Source: Parvibaculum sp. (GTDB taxonomy: Bacteria > Pseudomonadota > Alphaproteobacteria > Parvibaculales > Parvibaculaceae). From it: a DNA stretch of 64,000 bases. A model generated the notes under the pieces. It saw only the letters and a program-made list of their open reading frames with translations. It ran no database searches and was not told the DNA's origin. The number at the start of each line of letters is the position of its first letter. The stretch's first letter is position 1. The stretch is from NCBI GenBank assembly GCA_017642695.1, contig JAEPQD010000002.1, positions 124,001-188,000 of the forward strand, in the 5' to 3' direction. The position numbers and the translations under genes are program-made. This document shows positions 7,631 through 15,689 of this stretch, piece by piece.

Positions 7631-9247
7631 TCAGGCGCTCCGGCGGTAGAGTTCCGGCCCGCCGTCATATTCCCGGCCGTCATCCTCGCCGATCTCGATA
7701 TCGAGGGCGCGGTTCATCTGCGCATTGAGGCGGAGCAGGGTCTCGCGGTGCTCTTCCTTCCCGGCAAGGTTCACGATCTCGTCGCGGTCGCTTGCCGTAT
7801 CGTAAAGCTCGAGATCGTTGCGTGAGGAGAGCGTTTCCCAGTCTTCCGGCCGGTGGTGATCGGCGGGCGCGAAATAGCGCGCGAAACGGTAGCGGCCGTC
7901 GAAGGTGCCGCGAATGAGCGCGCGGTTGCCGCGATAGGGGAAGTCGCCGCTGTTGATCCGTTTCTTCACCTCTGCGGGCATGGGCCTGCCGCTGTCGAGG
8001 CCGATAAAGGCACGGATCAGTTCCGGGTCCCAGTAGAGCGTGGTGCCGTAATAGTAGAGCGTGCCGCGTGCGTCGCGCTCGCTCTTGCCCTTCTTCTCCA
8101 TGATCGCGGGCGAGAGGTCGCAACCCCTGAGTGCCGGGAAGCGGTCGCGGCGTTCCGCCTCGCTCACCCCCGCCATCGCAAGCAGCGTCGGCGCGAGATC
8201 GAGCGAGGTGCCGAGCGCTTCCGTCTCCGCCGCCTTCGCGCCGTCGGGATGGACGACGATCAGCGGCACGCAGGCGACTTCGCGGTAATAGGTCGGACCC
8301 TTGCCGCGCAGCCCGTGCGCGGCGGCCATCTCGCCGTGGTCCGCCGTGAAGACGATGATGGTGTTCTCCGCCTCACCGCTCGCTTCCAGGGCGTCGATCA
8401 GAAGGCCGAGCTGCCGGTCCACGTCGCGCAGGCAGTTGAAATAGTAGTTCCGGTAGATGTGCCACACCTCCTCGTTTTCGTGCGGCATCTCGCCATAGAA
8501 GGCGTTGCAGTGGACGACATCCTCGCCATGCGCCCAGGGCTTCTTCGAAAGATCGTCATGGAAACTTTCCGGCAGGGGCAGCTTCCAGTCGATCCGGTAT
8601 TCCGGGTCGTGCGGTGCGCCGCCAAGCGGCGAGACCATGTTGGGCGAGTAGCGCGTCGCGGTCTGGTGTTCGCCGGTCGTGAAGAACATGATGTCGTGCG
8701 GGTTCACGAAATTGACCGCGAGGAACCAGGGCGCGTCTCCGCCCTTGTGTCCGTCGATCCAGTGCGCGGCGTCCGCCGCGATCATCCGGTCCTGCCGGTA
8801 GCCGGTCCATGTGCGGCCATGCGGGTCGCCGTCATAGTTGTAGTCGGCGAAACCATAGGGTTCGAGCGCGTCCGTGGTCACCGGGAAGATGCGGCTCTCC
8901 TCGTCGCGCTCGTCATTCACATGGGAGAGATGCCACTTCCCCTTGTAGGCCGTTTCGTAGCCGAGCTTGCGGAACATGCCGCCCATCGTCTCGATGTCGC
9001 TCGACATGGCGCGGCGCGGTGGCGTGTTCGGGTTCGAGACCATGCGCGTCCGGTTGGTGTGGAGCCCGCTATAGATCACCGAGCGCGAGGGACCGCAGGG
9101 CGTCGTCGTCACATGGAAATTCGAGAAGGAGATGCCGCGCGTCTTGAGCCGTTCATGCGCGTGGAGCGGGATCGCGGCCGGAATGTCGGTGCGCTCCTGG
9201 TCCGTCACGATGAAAAGGATGTTCGGCGTCTTCGGGCTTCCGGTCAT
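7631..9247 (-). CDS. Sulfatase family hydrolase (type I, formylglycine)
   Basis: 538 residues without a signal peptide. The N-terminus TPNILFIVTDQER is the sulfatase metal-binding start, and CGPSR (Cys51 to Arg55) is the formylglycine-modification motif C-x-P-S-R, so the Cys variant is used. Later TADHGEMAAAHGLRGKGPTYYREVACVPLIV is the conserved C-terminal metal-binding block. The enzyme cleaves a sulfate ester, or possibly a phosphonate ester; the lack of a signal peptide suggests a cytoplasmic substrate of choline-sulfate or alkyl-sulfate type. The ATG follows AGAGGAAAC. It is divergent from the TetR gene 98 bp away, which may regulate it. Confidence 0.88.
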   Translation of the reverse strand: MTGSPKTPNILFIVTDQERTDIPAAIPLHAHERLKTRGISFSNFHVTTTPCGPSRSVIYSGLHTNRTRMVSNPNTPPRRAMSSDIETMGGMFRKLGYETAYKGKWHLSHVNDERDEESRIFPVTTDALEPYGFADYNYDGDPHGRTWTGYRQDRMIAADAAHWIDGHKGGDAPWFLAVNFVNPHDIMFFTTGEHQTATRYSPNMVSPLGGAPHDPEYRIDWKLPLPESFHDDLSKKPWAHGEDVVHCNAFYGEMPHENEEVWHIYRNYYFNCLRDVDRQLGLLIDALEASGEAENTIIVFTADHGEMAAAHGLRGKGPTYYREVACVPLIVVHPDGAKAAETEALGTSLDLAPTLLAMAGVSEAERRDRFPALRGCDLSPAIMEKKGKSERDARGTLYYYGTTLYWDPELIRAFIGLDSGRPMPAEVKKRINSGDFPYRGNRALIRGTFDGRYRFARYFAPADHHRPEDWETLSSRNDLELYDTASDRDEIVNLAGKEEHRETLLRLNAQMNRALDIEIGEDDGREYDGGPELYRRSA

Positions 9248-9345
9248 GGCGTTTCCTCTATGGCGCGTCCCCTGCTGCCCTTTCGGGCTATCCCCTCGCG
9301 GAGTGACTGTCCATCCAGTTTTCTCCCGCTCATGCTAGGGTCGGA

Positions 9346-10056
9346 ATGGACGGGAATCGGAGAGGCCTGAGAAACTTGCCGCAGCGCGCGAACGGAACCG
9401 GGAAGGCCGCGAAGGCGGTGGGGCGTCCCCGCAGCGGCGAGGCGCCGGCATCGGACGACACCCGCGCCGATATCATCGCCGCCGCGGCGCGGCTCTTCCG
9501 CGCGAAGGGCATTGCGGGCGCGTCCGTGCGCGAAATTGCGGCGGAAGCGGGCCTGCGCAAGGCCTCGCTCTACTACTATTTCCCCGCCAAGGAGGACATT
9601 GTCTATGCGATGATCGAGGGTGTGCTCGCGCCCGCGCTCGACATGCAGAAGAAGCTCTCGGCCACGGCGCTGTCCGAGGCCGCGCGCCTCTATCTCTATC
9701 TCCGCTTCGATGTGGAGATGCTCTGTGCCGCGCCCTATGACTGCACATGGCTGCTTTCTCATGGCGACCTGAGCGACACGCGCCTCGCCGCGCACTGGAA
9801 GGAGCGCGAGAAACTGCTCGGCTGGCTCCGCGCGCGGCTCCGCGAGGGGCAGGCGAAAGGCGAGTTCGCCGCCTGCGACGGCGCGACAGTGGCAAAAGCC
9901 ATGCTTGCCGCTACGGAATACTCCGTCACCTGGGCCGAGCGCGAGGACCGCGCGCGCATCAGGAAGAATGCGGAGGAAGTGGCCGCGCTTCTCGTTCGCG
10001 GCGTTCTGGCCGAGGGAAAGCGCTTCGACGATGTGAAGGCCGAAGCCTTGTCGTGA
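9346..10056 (+). CDS. TetR-family transcriptional regulator
   Basis: 236 residues. The DNA-binding helix-turn-helix is at about residues 42-90 (RADIIAAAARLFRAKGIAGA, then VREIAAEAGLRKASLYYYFPAKED), with the FxxKxxLYYYF signature of TetR proteins. The remainder is a helical ligand-binding domain. An Arg/Lys-rich extension of about 40 residues precedes the HTH; a TTG further downstream is an alternative start. It lies between the divergent sulfatase gene and the co-directional CYP153 and Rieske genes. The ACCG-type palindrome at 11601-11632 is a plausible operator for it. Confidence 0.9.
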   Translation: MDGNRRGLRNLPQRANGTGKAAKAVGRPRSGEAPASDDTRADIIAAAARLFRAKGIAGASVREIAAEAGLRKASLYYYFPAKEDIVYAMIEGVLAPALDMQKKLSATALSEAARLYLYLRFDVEMLCAAPYDCTWLLSHGDLSDTRLAAHWKEREKLLGWLRARLREGQAKGEFAACDGATVAKAMLAATEYSVTWAEREDRARIRKNAEEVAALLVRGVLAEGKRFDDVKAEALS

Positions 10057-10060
10057 TCTC

Positions 10061-10085
10061 GTCCGTGTGACCGGACAAACGTCCG
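10061..10085 (+). promoter_or_regulatory. GTCCG/CGGAC inverted repeats between the TetR and P450 genes
   Basis: Three copies of a 5-mer in alternating orientation lie immediately after the TetR stop: GTCCG (10061), CGGAC (10072) and GTCCG (10081). The last two form CGGAC-AAAC-GTCCG. The position upstream of the CYP153 gene suits a regulator-binding site, but the repeats are short. Confidence 0.25.
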
Positions 10086-10170
10086 AAGGCCCGATGCGGT
10101 GTCTTGCGCTCTGGATTCTTTCCGGCGGCGCAATACATTGGTGGAAAGCGGCAAACGAGGGAGAAGCCCG

Positions 10171-11487
10171 ATGAGCGAAGACAAGGTGGCGGTTGGCCGG
10201 GACTATACGCGCAGCAATGCGGAACTCGCCGCGCGGTGGAAGATCGACGTCAATCGCGATCCCTGGTCGATCCCGCTCGAGGAACTCGACCCCGCGCATG
10301 ACGATCTCTTCGGCGCCAACAAGGCGCTGCCCTATTTCGAGCGGCTCCGGAAGGAAGATCCGGTTCACCTGAGCGAAACCGGCCCCTATGGCCGCTACTG
10401 GTCGATCACGAAATACGAAGACGTGATGTTCGTCGACACGAACCACAAGCTCTTCTCCTCCGACATCCGCAATGGCGGCATTCGTCTCGGCGGGTTGCCG
10501 CTCGAGGGTGAGCCCGATCCGCTCACCTATCTTCCCATGTTCATCATGGAAGACCCACCCAAGCACGACGAGCAGCGCAAGGTCGTGCAGCCCATGTTCA
10601 CGCCGCAGAACCTCGCCGATCTCGAGCCCGTCATCCGCGAGCGTGCCGGCCTCATTCTCGACGATCTGCCGCTCGGCGAAACCTTCAACTGGGTGCGCGA
10701 GGTGTCGGTCGAACTCACGGGCCGCACGCTTGCCACGCTCTTCAACGTGCCGCAGGAAGACCGGCACAAGCTCATCCACTGGTCCGACACGGTGGAGCGG
10801 ATCGGCGACCCGGACTATTTCGAGACGCCGGAAGACGCCTTCAAGGAACTCTGGACCTGCTGGGAATATTTCGACGGTGTCTGGAAGGACCGGCTCGCCA
10901 ATCCCGGCTCCGATCTCATCTCGCTGCTCGCGCATGGCGAGTCGACGAAGAACATGCCGCCGAACGAATATCTCGGCAACATGCTGCTGCTCATCGTCGG
11001 CGGCAACGACACGACGCGCAATTCGATCACGGGCGGCGTGCTCGCGCTCAATCAGCATCAGGACGAATACACGAAGCTGAAGAACAATCCGGACGTCATT
11101 CCGAACATGGTGTCGGAGATCATCCGCTGGCAGAGCCCGGTCGCGCATATGTGCCGCACGGCGATGGAAGATGTGGAAGTCCGCGGCAAGACCATCAGGA
11201 AGGGCGACAAGGTCGCCATGTGGTATGTCTCGGGCAACCGCGACGACGAGAAGATCGAGCGTGCCAACGAGTTCCTGATCGACCGCGAGGGCGCGCGCCA
11301 TCATCTCTCCTTCGGCTTCGGCATTCATCGCTGCATCGGCAACCGCGTCGGCGAAATGCAGCTCCGCATCCTCTGGGAAGAGATCATGAAGCGGTTCAGC
11401 AATGTCGAGGTGGTCGGCGAGCCGAAATATCTCCGCTCGAACTTCATCCGCGGCATCACGGAACTGCCGGTGGTGGTGCACGCCTAG
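10171..11487 (+). CDS. Cytochrome P450, CYP153-like alkane/fatty acid terminal hydroxylase
   Basis: 438 residues, starting MSEDKVAVGR at an ATG preceded by GAGGGAGAAG. Class I bacterial P450 motifs are present: I-helix GGNDTT (277-282), K-helix E316-x-x-R319, and the heme loop FGFGIHRCIG with Cys388 as iron ligand. The MFIMEDPPKHDEQRKVVQP block and HLSFGFGIHRCIGNRVGEMQ are characteristic of CYP153, soluble hydroxylases of medium-chain n-alkanes and related terminal methyl groups. CYP153 needs a ferredoxin and a ferredoxin reductase, and neither is encoded next to it. The TetR gene upstream and the Rieske oxygenase downstream suggest a catabolic locus. Confidence 0.9.
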   Translation: MSEDKVAVGRDYTRSNAELAARWKIDVNRDPWSIPLEELDPAHDDLFGANKALPYFERLRKEDPVHLSETGPYGRYWSITKYEDVMFVDTNHKLFSSDIRNGGIRLGGLPLEGEPDPLTYLPMFIMEDPPKHDEQRKVVQPMFTPQNLADLEPVIRERAGLILDDLPLGETFNWVREVSVELTGRTLATLFNVPQEDRHKLIHWSDTVERIGDPDYFETPEDAFKELWTCWEYFDGVWKDRLANPGSDLISLLAHGESTKNMPPNEYLGNMLLLIVGGNDTTRNSITGGVLALNQHQDEYTKLKNNPDVIPNMVSEIIRWQSPVAHMCRTAMEDVEVRGKTIRKGDKVAMWYVSGNRDDEKIERANEFLIDREGARHHLSFGFGIHRCIGNRVGEMQLRILWEEIMKRFSNVEVVGEPKYLRSNFIRGITELPVVVHA

Positions 11488-11515
11488 GGGCGGCCACGAC
11501 GTTCGTCAAATCTGT

Positions 11516-11543
11516 CACCCTCCCTCCCGCAGGGGGGAGGGTG
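11516..11543 (+). terminator. G/C-rich hairpin after the P450 gene
   Basis: CACCCTCCC and GGGAGGGTG pair as a 9-bp stem 28 bases after the P450 stop, with a further CCC/GGG inside. No T-run follows. A similar CCCTCCC...GGGAGGG element lies at 16589-16617, so this may be a dispersed extragenic repeat as well as a transcript end. Confidence 0.45.
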
Positions 11544-11580
11544 GGGACGCAAGCCGCAACAAATATGCGGGAGGGATCAT

Positions 11581-11609
11581 TTGACTCTCCCCTCAACTCG
11601 CCCTAATTT
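11581..11609 (+). promoter_or_regulatory. Candidate sigma-70 promoter of the Rieske oxygenase gene
   Basis: TTGACT (11581-11586) and the A/T-rich TAATTT (11604-11609) are separated by 17 bp. The -10 hexamer matches TATAAT only in part. It falls inside the left arm of the palindrome at 11601-11632, which suits repressor control. Confidence 0.45.
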
Positions 11610-11632
11610 CGACCGAACGGTCGAAATTAGGG
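11601..11632 (+). promoter_or_regulatory. Perfect 32-bp palindromic operator candidate
   Basis: CCCTAATTTCGACCG and CGGTCGAAATTAGGG are exact inverted repeats separated only by AA. The centre, GACCG-AA-CGGTC, looks like a TetR-family operator core. It overlaps the predicted -10 element and ends 8 bases before the Rieske ATG, so its right arm also contains the Shine-Dalgarno AGGG. DNA-level repression is the simplest reading; an mRNA hairpin hiding the ribosome-binding site is an alternative. Confidence 0.7.
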
Positions 11633-11640
11633 AAAACGCC

Positions 11641-12774
11641 ATGTCCGCCTCGCTCGCAAACCTCATGGAAGAAGGCCGCAACGCCGTCCTGCGTCCGCTT
11701 GCGCAGGCCTCGACGCTTCCACCCCGTTTCTACACCTCGCCCGACATCTTCGAGGCGGAGCGGGAACGGGTTTTCCGGCGCAACTGGGTCTCCGTGGGGC
11801 GCGCCTCGGAAATTCCGGATGCCGGCGACCGTTTCCGGATCGATGTGGCGGGCGAGCCGCTCATGATCGTGCGCGGGAAGGATACGCAAATCCGGGCGCT
11901 CTCCGCCGTCTGCCGCCACCGCTGGATGCTGCTCGGCGAGGGCGCGGAAAGCTCGGGCACCATCGCCTGCCCCTATCACAAATGGACCTATGCGCTCGAC
12001 GGCACGCTCATGGCCGCGCCGCTGATGGACAAGGCGGAAGGCTTCGAGCACGACGCCTGTGTGCTTCCCTCCTTTGCCTGCGAGGTCTGGAACGGTTTCA
12101 TCTTCGTCAATCTGAGCAGCGATGCGGAACCGCTGGCGCGGTCTCTGACGCCGCTCGCCGAGGAGTTCGCACCCTGGAAGATGGACGAACTCGAAATCGC
12201 CGGCCGCGTCGAATTCGACCAGCCCTGCAACTGGAAGGTGCTCGCCGACAATTTCATGGAGGCCTATCACCACTTCGCCATCCATCCGGAAACGTTCGAG
12301 CCGAACTATCCGGCGGCGATCTCCCATGCGGAAGAGACGAACGCGCCCTGGGCCGCGCTGCGCATGCCGCACAGGGACGGTGCGCTTTCGGAAACGCTCT
12401 TCGAGCCGCTTGACGGCATTCCGGACAGCGCGCGGCGGGGCTTCTCCGTCTTCAACGTCTATCCATCCATGCTGCTTGCCGTGCTCGCCGACAGCGTCAT
12501 CTGGTATCGCATGGAGATCGACAGCGTGGAGCACTTCAAGCTCACCATCTATCTGCTGGTCCATCCGCAGGCACTCGATGTGCCGGATGCCGAAACGCTC
12601 AGGAGTTTCCTCCGCGACGGCGCCTTCGCCGTGCACATGGAAGACATCCCTGCCTGCGACGGCGTGCAGAAAGGACTCCTGAGCGGTTCCGCCCGGGCCG
12701 GACGCCTCAGCCATCTCGAAGGCGCGATCCATGAGCAGCAGAAATGGCTCATGGCTGAATTGGACCGCCCGTGA
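11641..12774 (+). CDS. Rieske non-heme iron oxygenase, alpha (catalytic) subunit
   Basis: 377 residues. The N-terminal Rieske [2Fe-2S] centre has ligands Cys91 and His93 (CRHR) and Cys110 and His113 (CPYH). The mononuclear iron site lies in NWKVLADNFMEAYHHFAIH, with His210 and His215 as ligands and Asp203 as the likely electron-transfer bridge. This is a ring-hydroxylating or choline-monooxygenase-like oxygenase; the substrate cannot be read from sequence. No beta subunit or reductase gene is adjacent. AGGG just upstream supports the ATG at 11641. The 3' end overlaps the convergent gene by 26 bp. Confidence 0.9.
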   Translation: MSASLANLMEEGRNAVLRPLAQASTLPPRFYTSPDIFEAERERVFRRNWVSVGRASEIPDAGDRFRIDVAGEPLMIVRGKDTQIRALSAVCRHRWMLLGEGAESSGTIACPYHKWTYALDGTLMAAPLMDKAEGFEHDACVLPSFACEVWNGFIFVNLSSDAEPLARSLTPLAEEFAPWKMDELEIAGRVEFDQPCNWKVLADNFMEAYHHFAIHPETFEPNYPAAISHAEETNAPWAALRMPHRDGALSETLFEPLDGIPDSARRGFSVFNVYPSMLLAVLADSVIWYRMEIDSVEHFKLTIYLLVHPQALDVPDAETLRSFLRDGAFAVHMEDIPACDGVQKGLLSGSARAGRLSHLEGAIHEQQKWLMAELDRP

Positions 12775-14635
12775 CTGGCCCGCTCGGATCGCCCGGCGGG
12801 TAGAGCCAGGCGCGGCCATAAGGCGCCGCGAGGTGCGGGACGATGCTCGCATGGCAGACATTCACGGTCTGCGCGGGTGCAGCGCCTTTGCAGGACGCAA
12901 GGCAGGCATCGCGATTGGCGTCGTTCTGCCGCGCGTCGCAGCGTCCCGGTGCGGCAGACGGATCGGTTCCCCATCGGGAAGCCGCCTTGCGGGCCCAGCC
13001 GGAACCGGCCTTGTCGATCAGGCGGTCGATTTCCTTTTCGAGAAAGCGGTTCTTCTCCTCGAGGCCGGCCAGCATCATGCGCTCGCCCAGATAGAGTTCG
13101 CCGCCCGCCGTGCCCGCGAAGCGCAATGGCGGATGCGGCGTGAATCGCCTGCCGTAGTGGCGGATCACCGTATCGGTTTCCTCGTTGACATAGATGTTGA
13201 CCACCCGCTTCGCGGCCGCTGCCTTGATGTCAGCCATGCGTTCCTTGTTGGCCTCGATCTCCGCCAGCATCCGTTCTGCTTCCTTCTCGCTTCCTGTATC
13301 CGAGGCGTCGGCGACGCGGCGGATATGCGCCTGCGCCAGTTCGCCGAGCGCGAGATCGTGTTTGCCCTGTTGCCAGTTGCCCTCGCAGCGCGCCGCGCAA
13401 TCGGTGAGCGAGGGGCCTTTGCGGCAGATCGCGAGAAAGCCCGTCAGTTCGCGCGTGCAGGCGCCGCGAAACTCCTCCAGCAGGACCGTACAGACCTTCA
13501 CCGGATCGAGGCTGCAGGGGTCGGCGCGCATGTCGGCGAGCGGACCGCTCGCGGGCGCTTCGATGCGGGGGAGATTTGTATCCGGCACGGCATAGGCGGA
13601 AGGGTCCGGCAGCGCGGCGTCGGTATTGGGTATGGCGGTCATCGGCCCCGCGGGATAGGAGGTTTCCGGTAGGGGCAGCGCGGCGATTTTCTCCGGCGGC
13701 GCGCTTGCGGGGATTGCCTCGACCGCCGCCTCGAAGGCTTCGCTCAGCCGTCCGGCTTGCGCTTCCATCTCCGCAACTTCGCCTTCGAACGCGTCAAGTG
13801 CGTCGCGTTGCGCCTCGAGCACAGCATCGTCGTCGGCAGCGGGCGGAAGCGGTTCCGTCTCGCCATTCTCTCCGCAGTCGTCAGGGAAGCGCGGATAATC
13901 CGCCGTATCGATGATCTTCTCGATGCGCACCAGCGTGTCCTTCCAGTGCGCTTCGTAGACCAGACCCATGATGCCGGCGCGATGCGAGAGGCTGAGACGC
14001 GACCAGATTGTCTTGATGTCCTTGACGGGTTCTCCCTCGTTCGATGCCAGGTTCTCCAGAACGCTCGCCCAGAAGATTGACCATCGATAACGCGCTTCCG
14101 TGCCGATGCCGAGCACCGGCGCATCGGTCATGATGTTTTTCTGCAGACCGACCGTTGCCAGCATGAGCGCATGGAACTGGTCCATGTTGCGCTGGATATA
14201 CAGCGACGCCTCGACATAGGCCCGGATGAGGCGGTGGAGCGCGGCGTCGTACTCGGTGCGGTCGCAGGCACGCGCCGCCGCCTCGACCTCCGCCAGCCGG
14301 ACATTGACGGTCCTGATGCGCCTCTCGGTCGCATCGTTGAATTCCTTCACCAGAGGCTGGAGATCATCGTAGCTGACCCACTTCTCGACGCGATTTTCCG
14401 CGCGGGCCTCCTGCAATCTGTCGAGGCTTTCGAACAGATCGTAGGCATAGTCCATCCACGACCGCTCGGACGCCGCCATCTCCTTCGATTTTTCGAGCGC
14501 CATTTGCGGCGTCATTTCCTCAAGGCGCGGTGTTTCAGTGGCGCTGGCGGAAACGCTGTCCGGCGGTGCCGCGCGCGAAGAAAGCGGCATGGCGGCGAGA
14601 AGCAGCACCGTAAGGAGAGAAGCGGAAAATCGCAT
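12749..14635 (-). CDS. Exported protein of unknown function, third gene of an envelope operon
   Basis: 628 residues with a clear signal peptide (MRFSASLLTVLLLAAMPLSS, cleavage near SRAAP). The mature part is rich in Glu/Ala with probable long helices (residues about 30-150 and 430-500), Pro-rich linkers near 310-350, and Cys clusters near the middle (DPCSLDPVKVCTVLL, CRKGPSLTDCAARCEG) and C-terminus (CDARQNDANRDACLASC) that probably form disulfides. No family was recognised. AGGAGAC precedes the ATG. It is 11 bp downstream of the OmpA-like gene and in the same operon, so a periplasmic or outer-membrane role is likely. Confidence 0.75.
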   Translation of the reverse strand: MRFSASLLTVLLLAAMPLSSRAAPPDSVSASATETPRLEEMTPQMALEKSKEMAASERSWMDYAYDLFESLDRLQEARAENRVEKWVSYDDLQPLVKEFNDATERRIRTVNVRLAEVEAAARACDRTEYDAALHRLIRAYVEASLYIQRNMDQFHALMLATVGLQKNIMTDAPVLGIGTEARYRWSIFWASVLENLASNEGEPVKDIKTIWSRLSLSHRAGIMGLVYEAHWKDTLVRIEKIIDTADYPRFPDDCGENGETEPLPPAADDDAVLEAQRDALDAFEGEVAEMEAQAGRLSEAFEAAVEAIPASAPPEKIAALPLPETSYPAGPMTAIPNTDAALPDPSAYAVPDTNLPRIEAPASGPLADMRADPCSLDPVKVCTVLLEEFRGACTRELTGFLAICRKGPSLTDCAARCEGNWQQGKHDLALGELAQAHIRRVADASDTGSEKEAERMLAEIEANKERMADIKAAAAKRVVNIYVNEETDTVIRHYGRRFTPHPPLRFAGTAGGELYLGERMMLAGLEEKNRFLEKEIDRLIDKAGSGWARKAASRWGTDPSAAPGRCDARQNDANRDACLASCKGAAPAQTVNVCHASIVPHLAAPYGRAWLYPPGDPSGPVTGGPIQP

Positions 14636-14646
14636 CGTTTCGTCTC

Positions 14647-15672
14647 CTATTGCCGGACAAGCTCGACACGGCGATTGAGCGCGCGGCCCTCCTCATTTTC
14701 ATTGGTTGCAATGGGCGCGAGGAGGCCGACACCGGCCGGTCTGAGGCGCGCGGCGGCGACGCCGTAGTCTTTCGTCAGTGCTGCGGCGACGCTTTCCGCC
14801 CTGCGTGCCGAAAGTGACATGTTGTAGTCGTAGGCGCCTTGGTTGTCGGTGTGGCCGACGACGTAGATCGTGAGTGCCGCGTCGGCTTCCAGAAGTTTCG
14901 CGATCTCGTCCAGCGTCTCCTTCGACTCAGGCTTGATCGACGCGCTGTCCGTGTCGAAATAAATTCCGTAAAGCGCGATGCGGCCGGTCTCCGTCAACGC
15001 CTTTGCCATCGCATCCGCCTCGACGACGACCATGCGCTGTTCCATCTCGCCCGTTTCGACGACGTCGAGCAGAATGAGCGCGCGCTTCGCGGTTTGCGGG
15101 AACTGTTCGAAGCCCTCGACGGCAATGGCGAGCGAGACATAGACCGCGCCTTCCGGGCGGTCGAGCTTCGCCGACAGGAAGCGGACATCCTGCGGCTCGG
15201 AGAAGGCGTATTGCGTGACCTTGCCCATGTTGTCGAGCGGGGCGCGGGGCAGCAGGGCGCGGCTGATGATGGTGGAACCGGCGCGCGGCGCATCGGGACC
15301 GGCGCCGCATTCGGCACCCTTGCACTCGAAGATCGCCGTGAAGCCCTTGTCCGTCAGCTCCTTCTGGTAGTTGCGAAAGACCTCCAGCGTGCTGCGGCCT
15401 TCGGGCGCCGCGTAGAGGATGCGCGTCAGCGCGCCCTCGACCGTCTGTCTCTCGGTCAATGTCGCGTCGAAGCTCCGGTGCGGACCCGTCGCGATATCGA
15501 ATTCGCCATAGGCCGACGTCCGGTAGCCGATGATCGCCGATCCCTCGTAGCGCTTGATCAGCGGATGATCGCGCGCGCCGTCCGCATCCGCCGCCCGTGT
15601 TTCGCTCGCCGCCACGAGACAGAAGATCGTTGCCGCCAGGACGACGAGATATCGCCCCGGCAACAACGCCAT
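14647..15672 (-). CDS. OmpA-family outer-membrane/peptidoglycan-linking protein
   Basis: About 341 residues from ATG 15672, with signal peptide MALLPGRYLVVLAATIFCLV and cleavage near ETRA-ADA. A GTG at 15693 overlaps the upstream stop as GTGA and is an alternative start through translational coupling. The middle region matches no domain I know. The C-terminal 120 residues are an OmpA-like domain (IYFDTDSASIKPESKETLDE, VVGHTDNQGAYDYN, LSARRAESVAAAL, NRRVELV) that binds peptidoglycan diaminopimelate. It sits between the barrel-like protein and the exported unknown protein, implying a shared envelope structure. Confidence 0.85.
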   Translation of the reverse strand: MALLPGRYLVVLAATIFCLVAASETRAADADGARDHPLIKRYEGSAIIGYRTSAYGEFDIATGPHRSFDATLTERQTVEGALTRILYAAPEGRSTLEVFRNYQKELTDKGFTAIFECKGAECGAGPDAPRAGSTIISRALLPRAPLDNMGKVTQYAFSEPQDVRFLSAKLDRPEGAVYVSLAIAVEGFEQFPQTAKRALILLDVVETGEMEQRMVVVEADAMAKALTETGRIALYGIYFDTDSASIKPESKETLDEIAKLLEADAALTIYVVGHTDNQGAYDYNMSLSARRAESVAAALTKDYGVAAARLRPAGVGLLAPIATNENEEGRALNRRVELVRQ

Positions 15673-15689
15673 CTGGCGGGTGAACGCGC

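Noticed and set aside
9244..11481. 745-codon minus-strand frame opposite the TetR and CYP153 genes
   Set aside because: It spans two well-supported genes and their spacer and has shadow-like composition.
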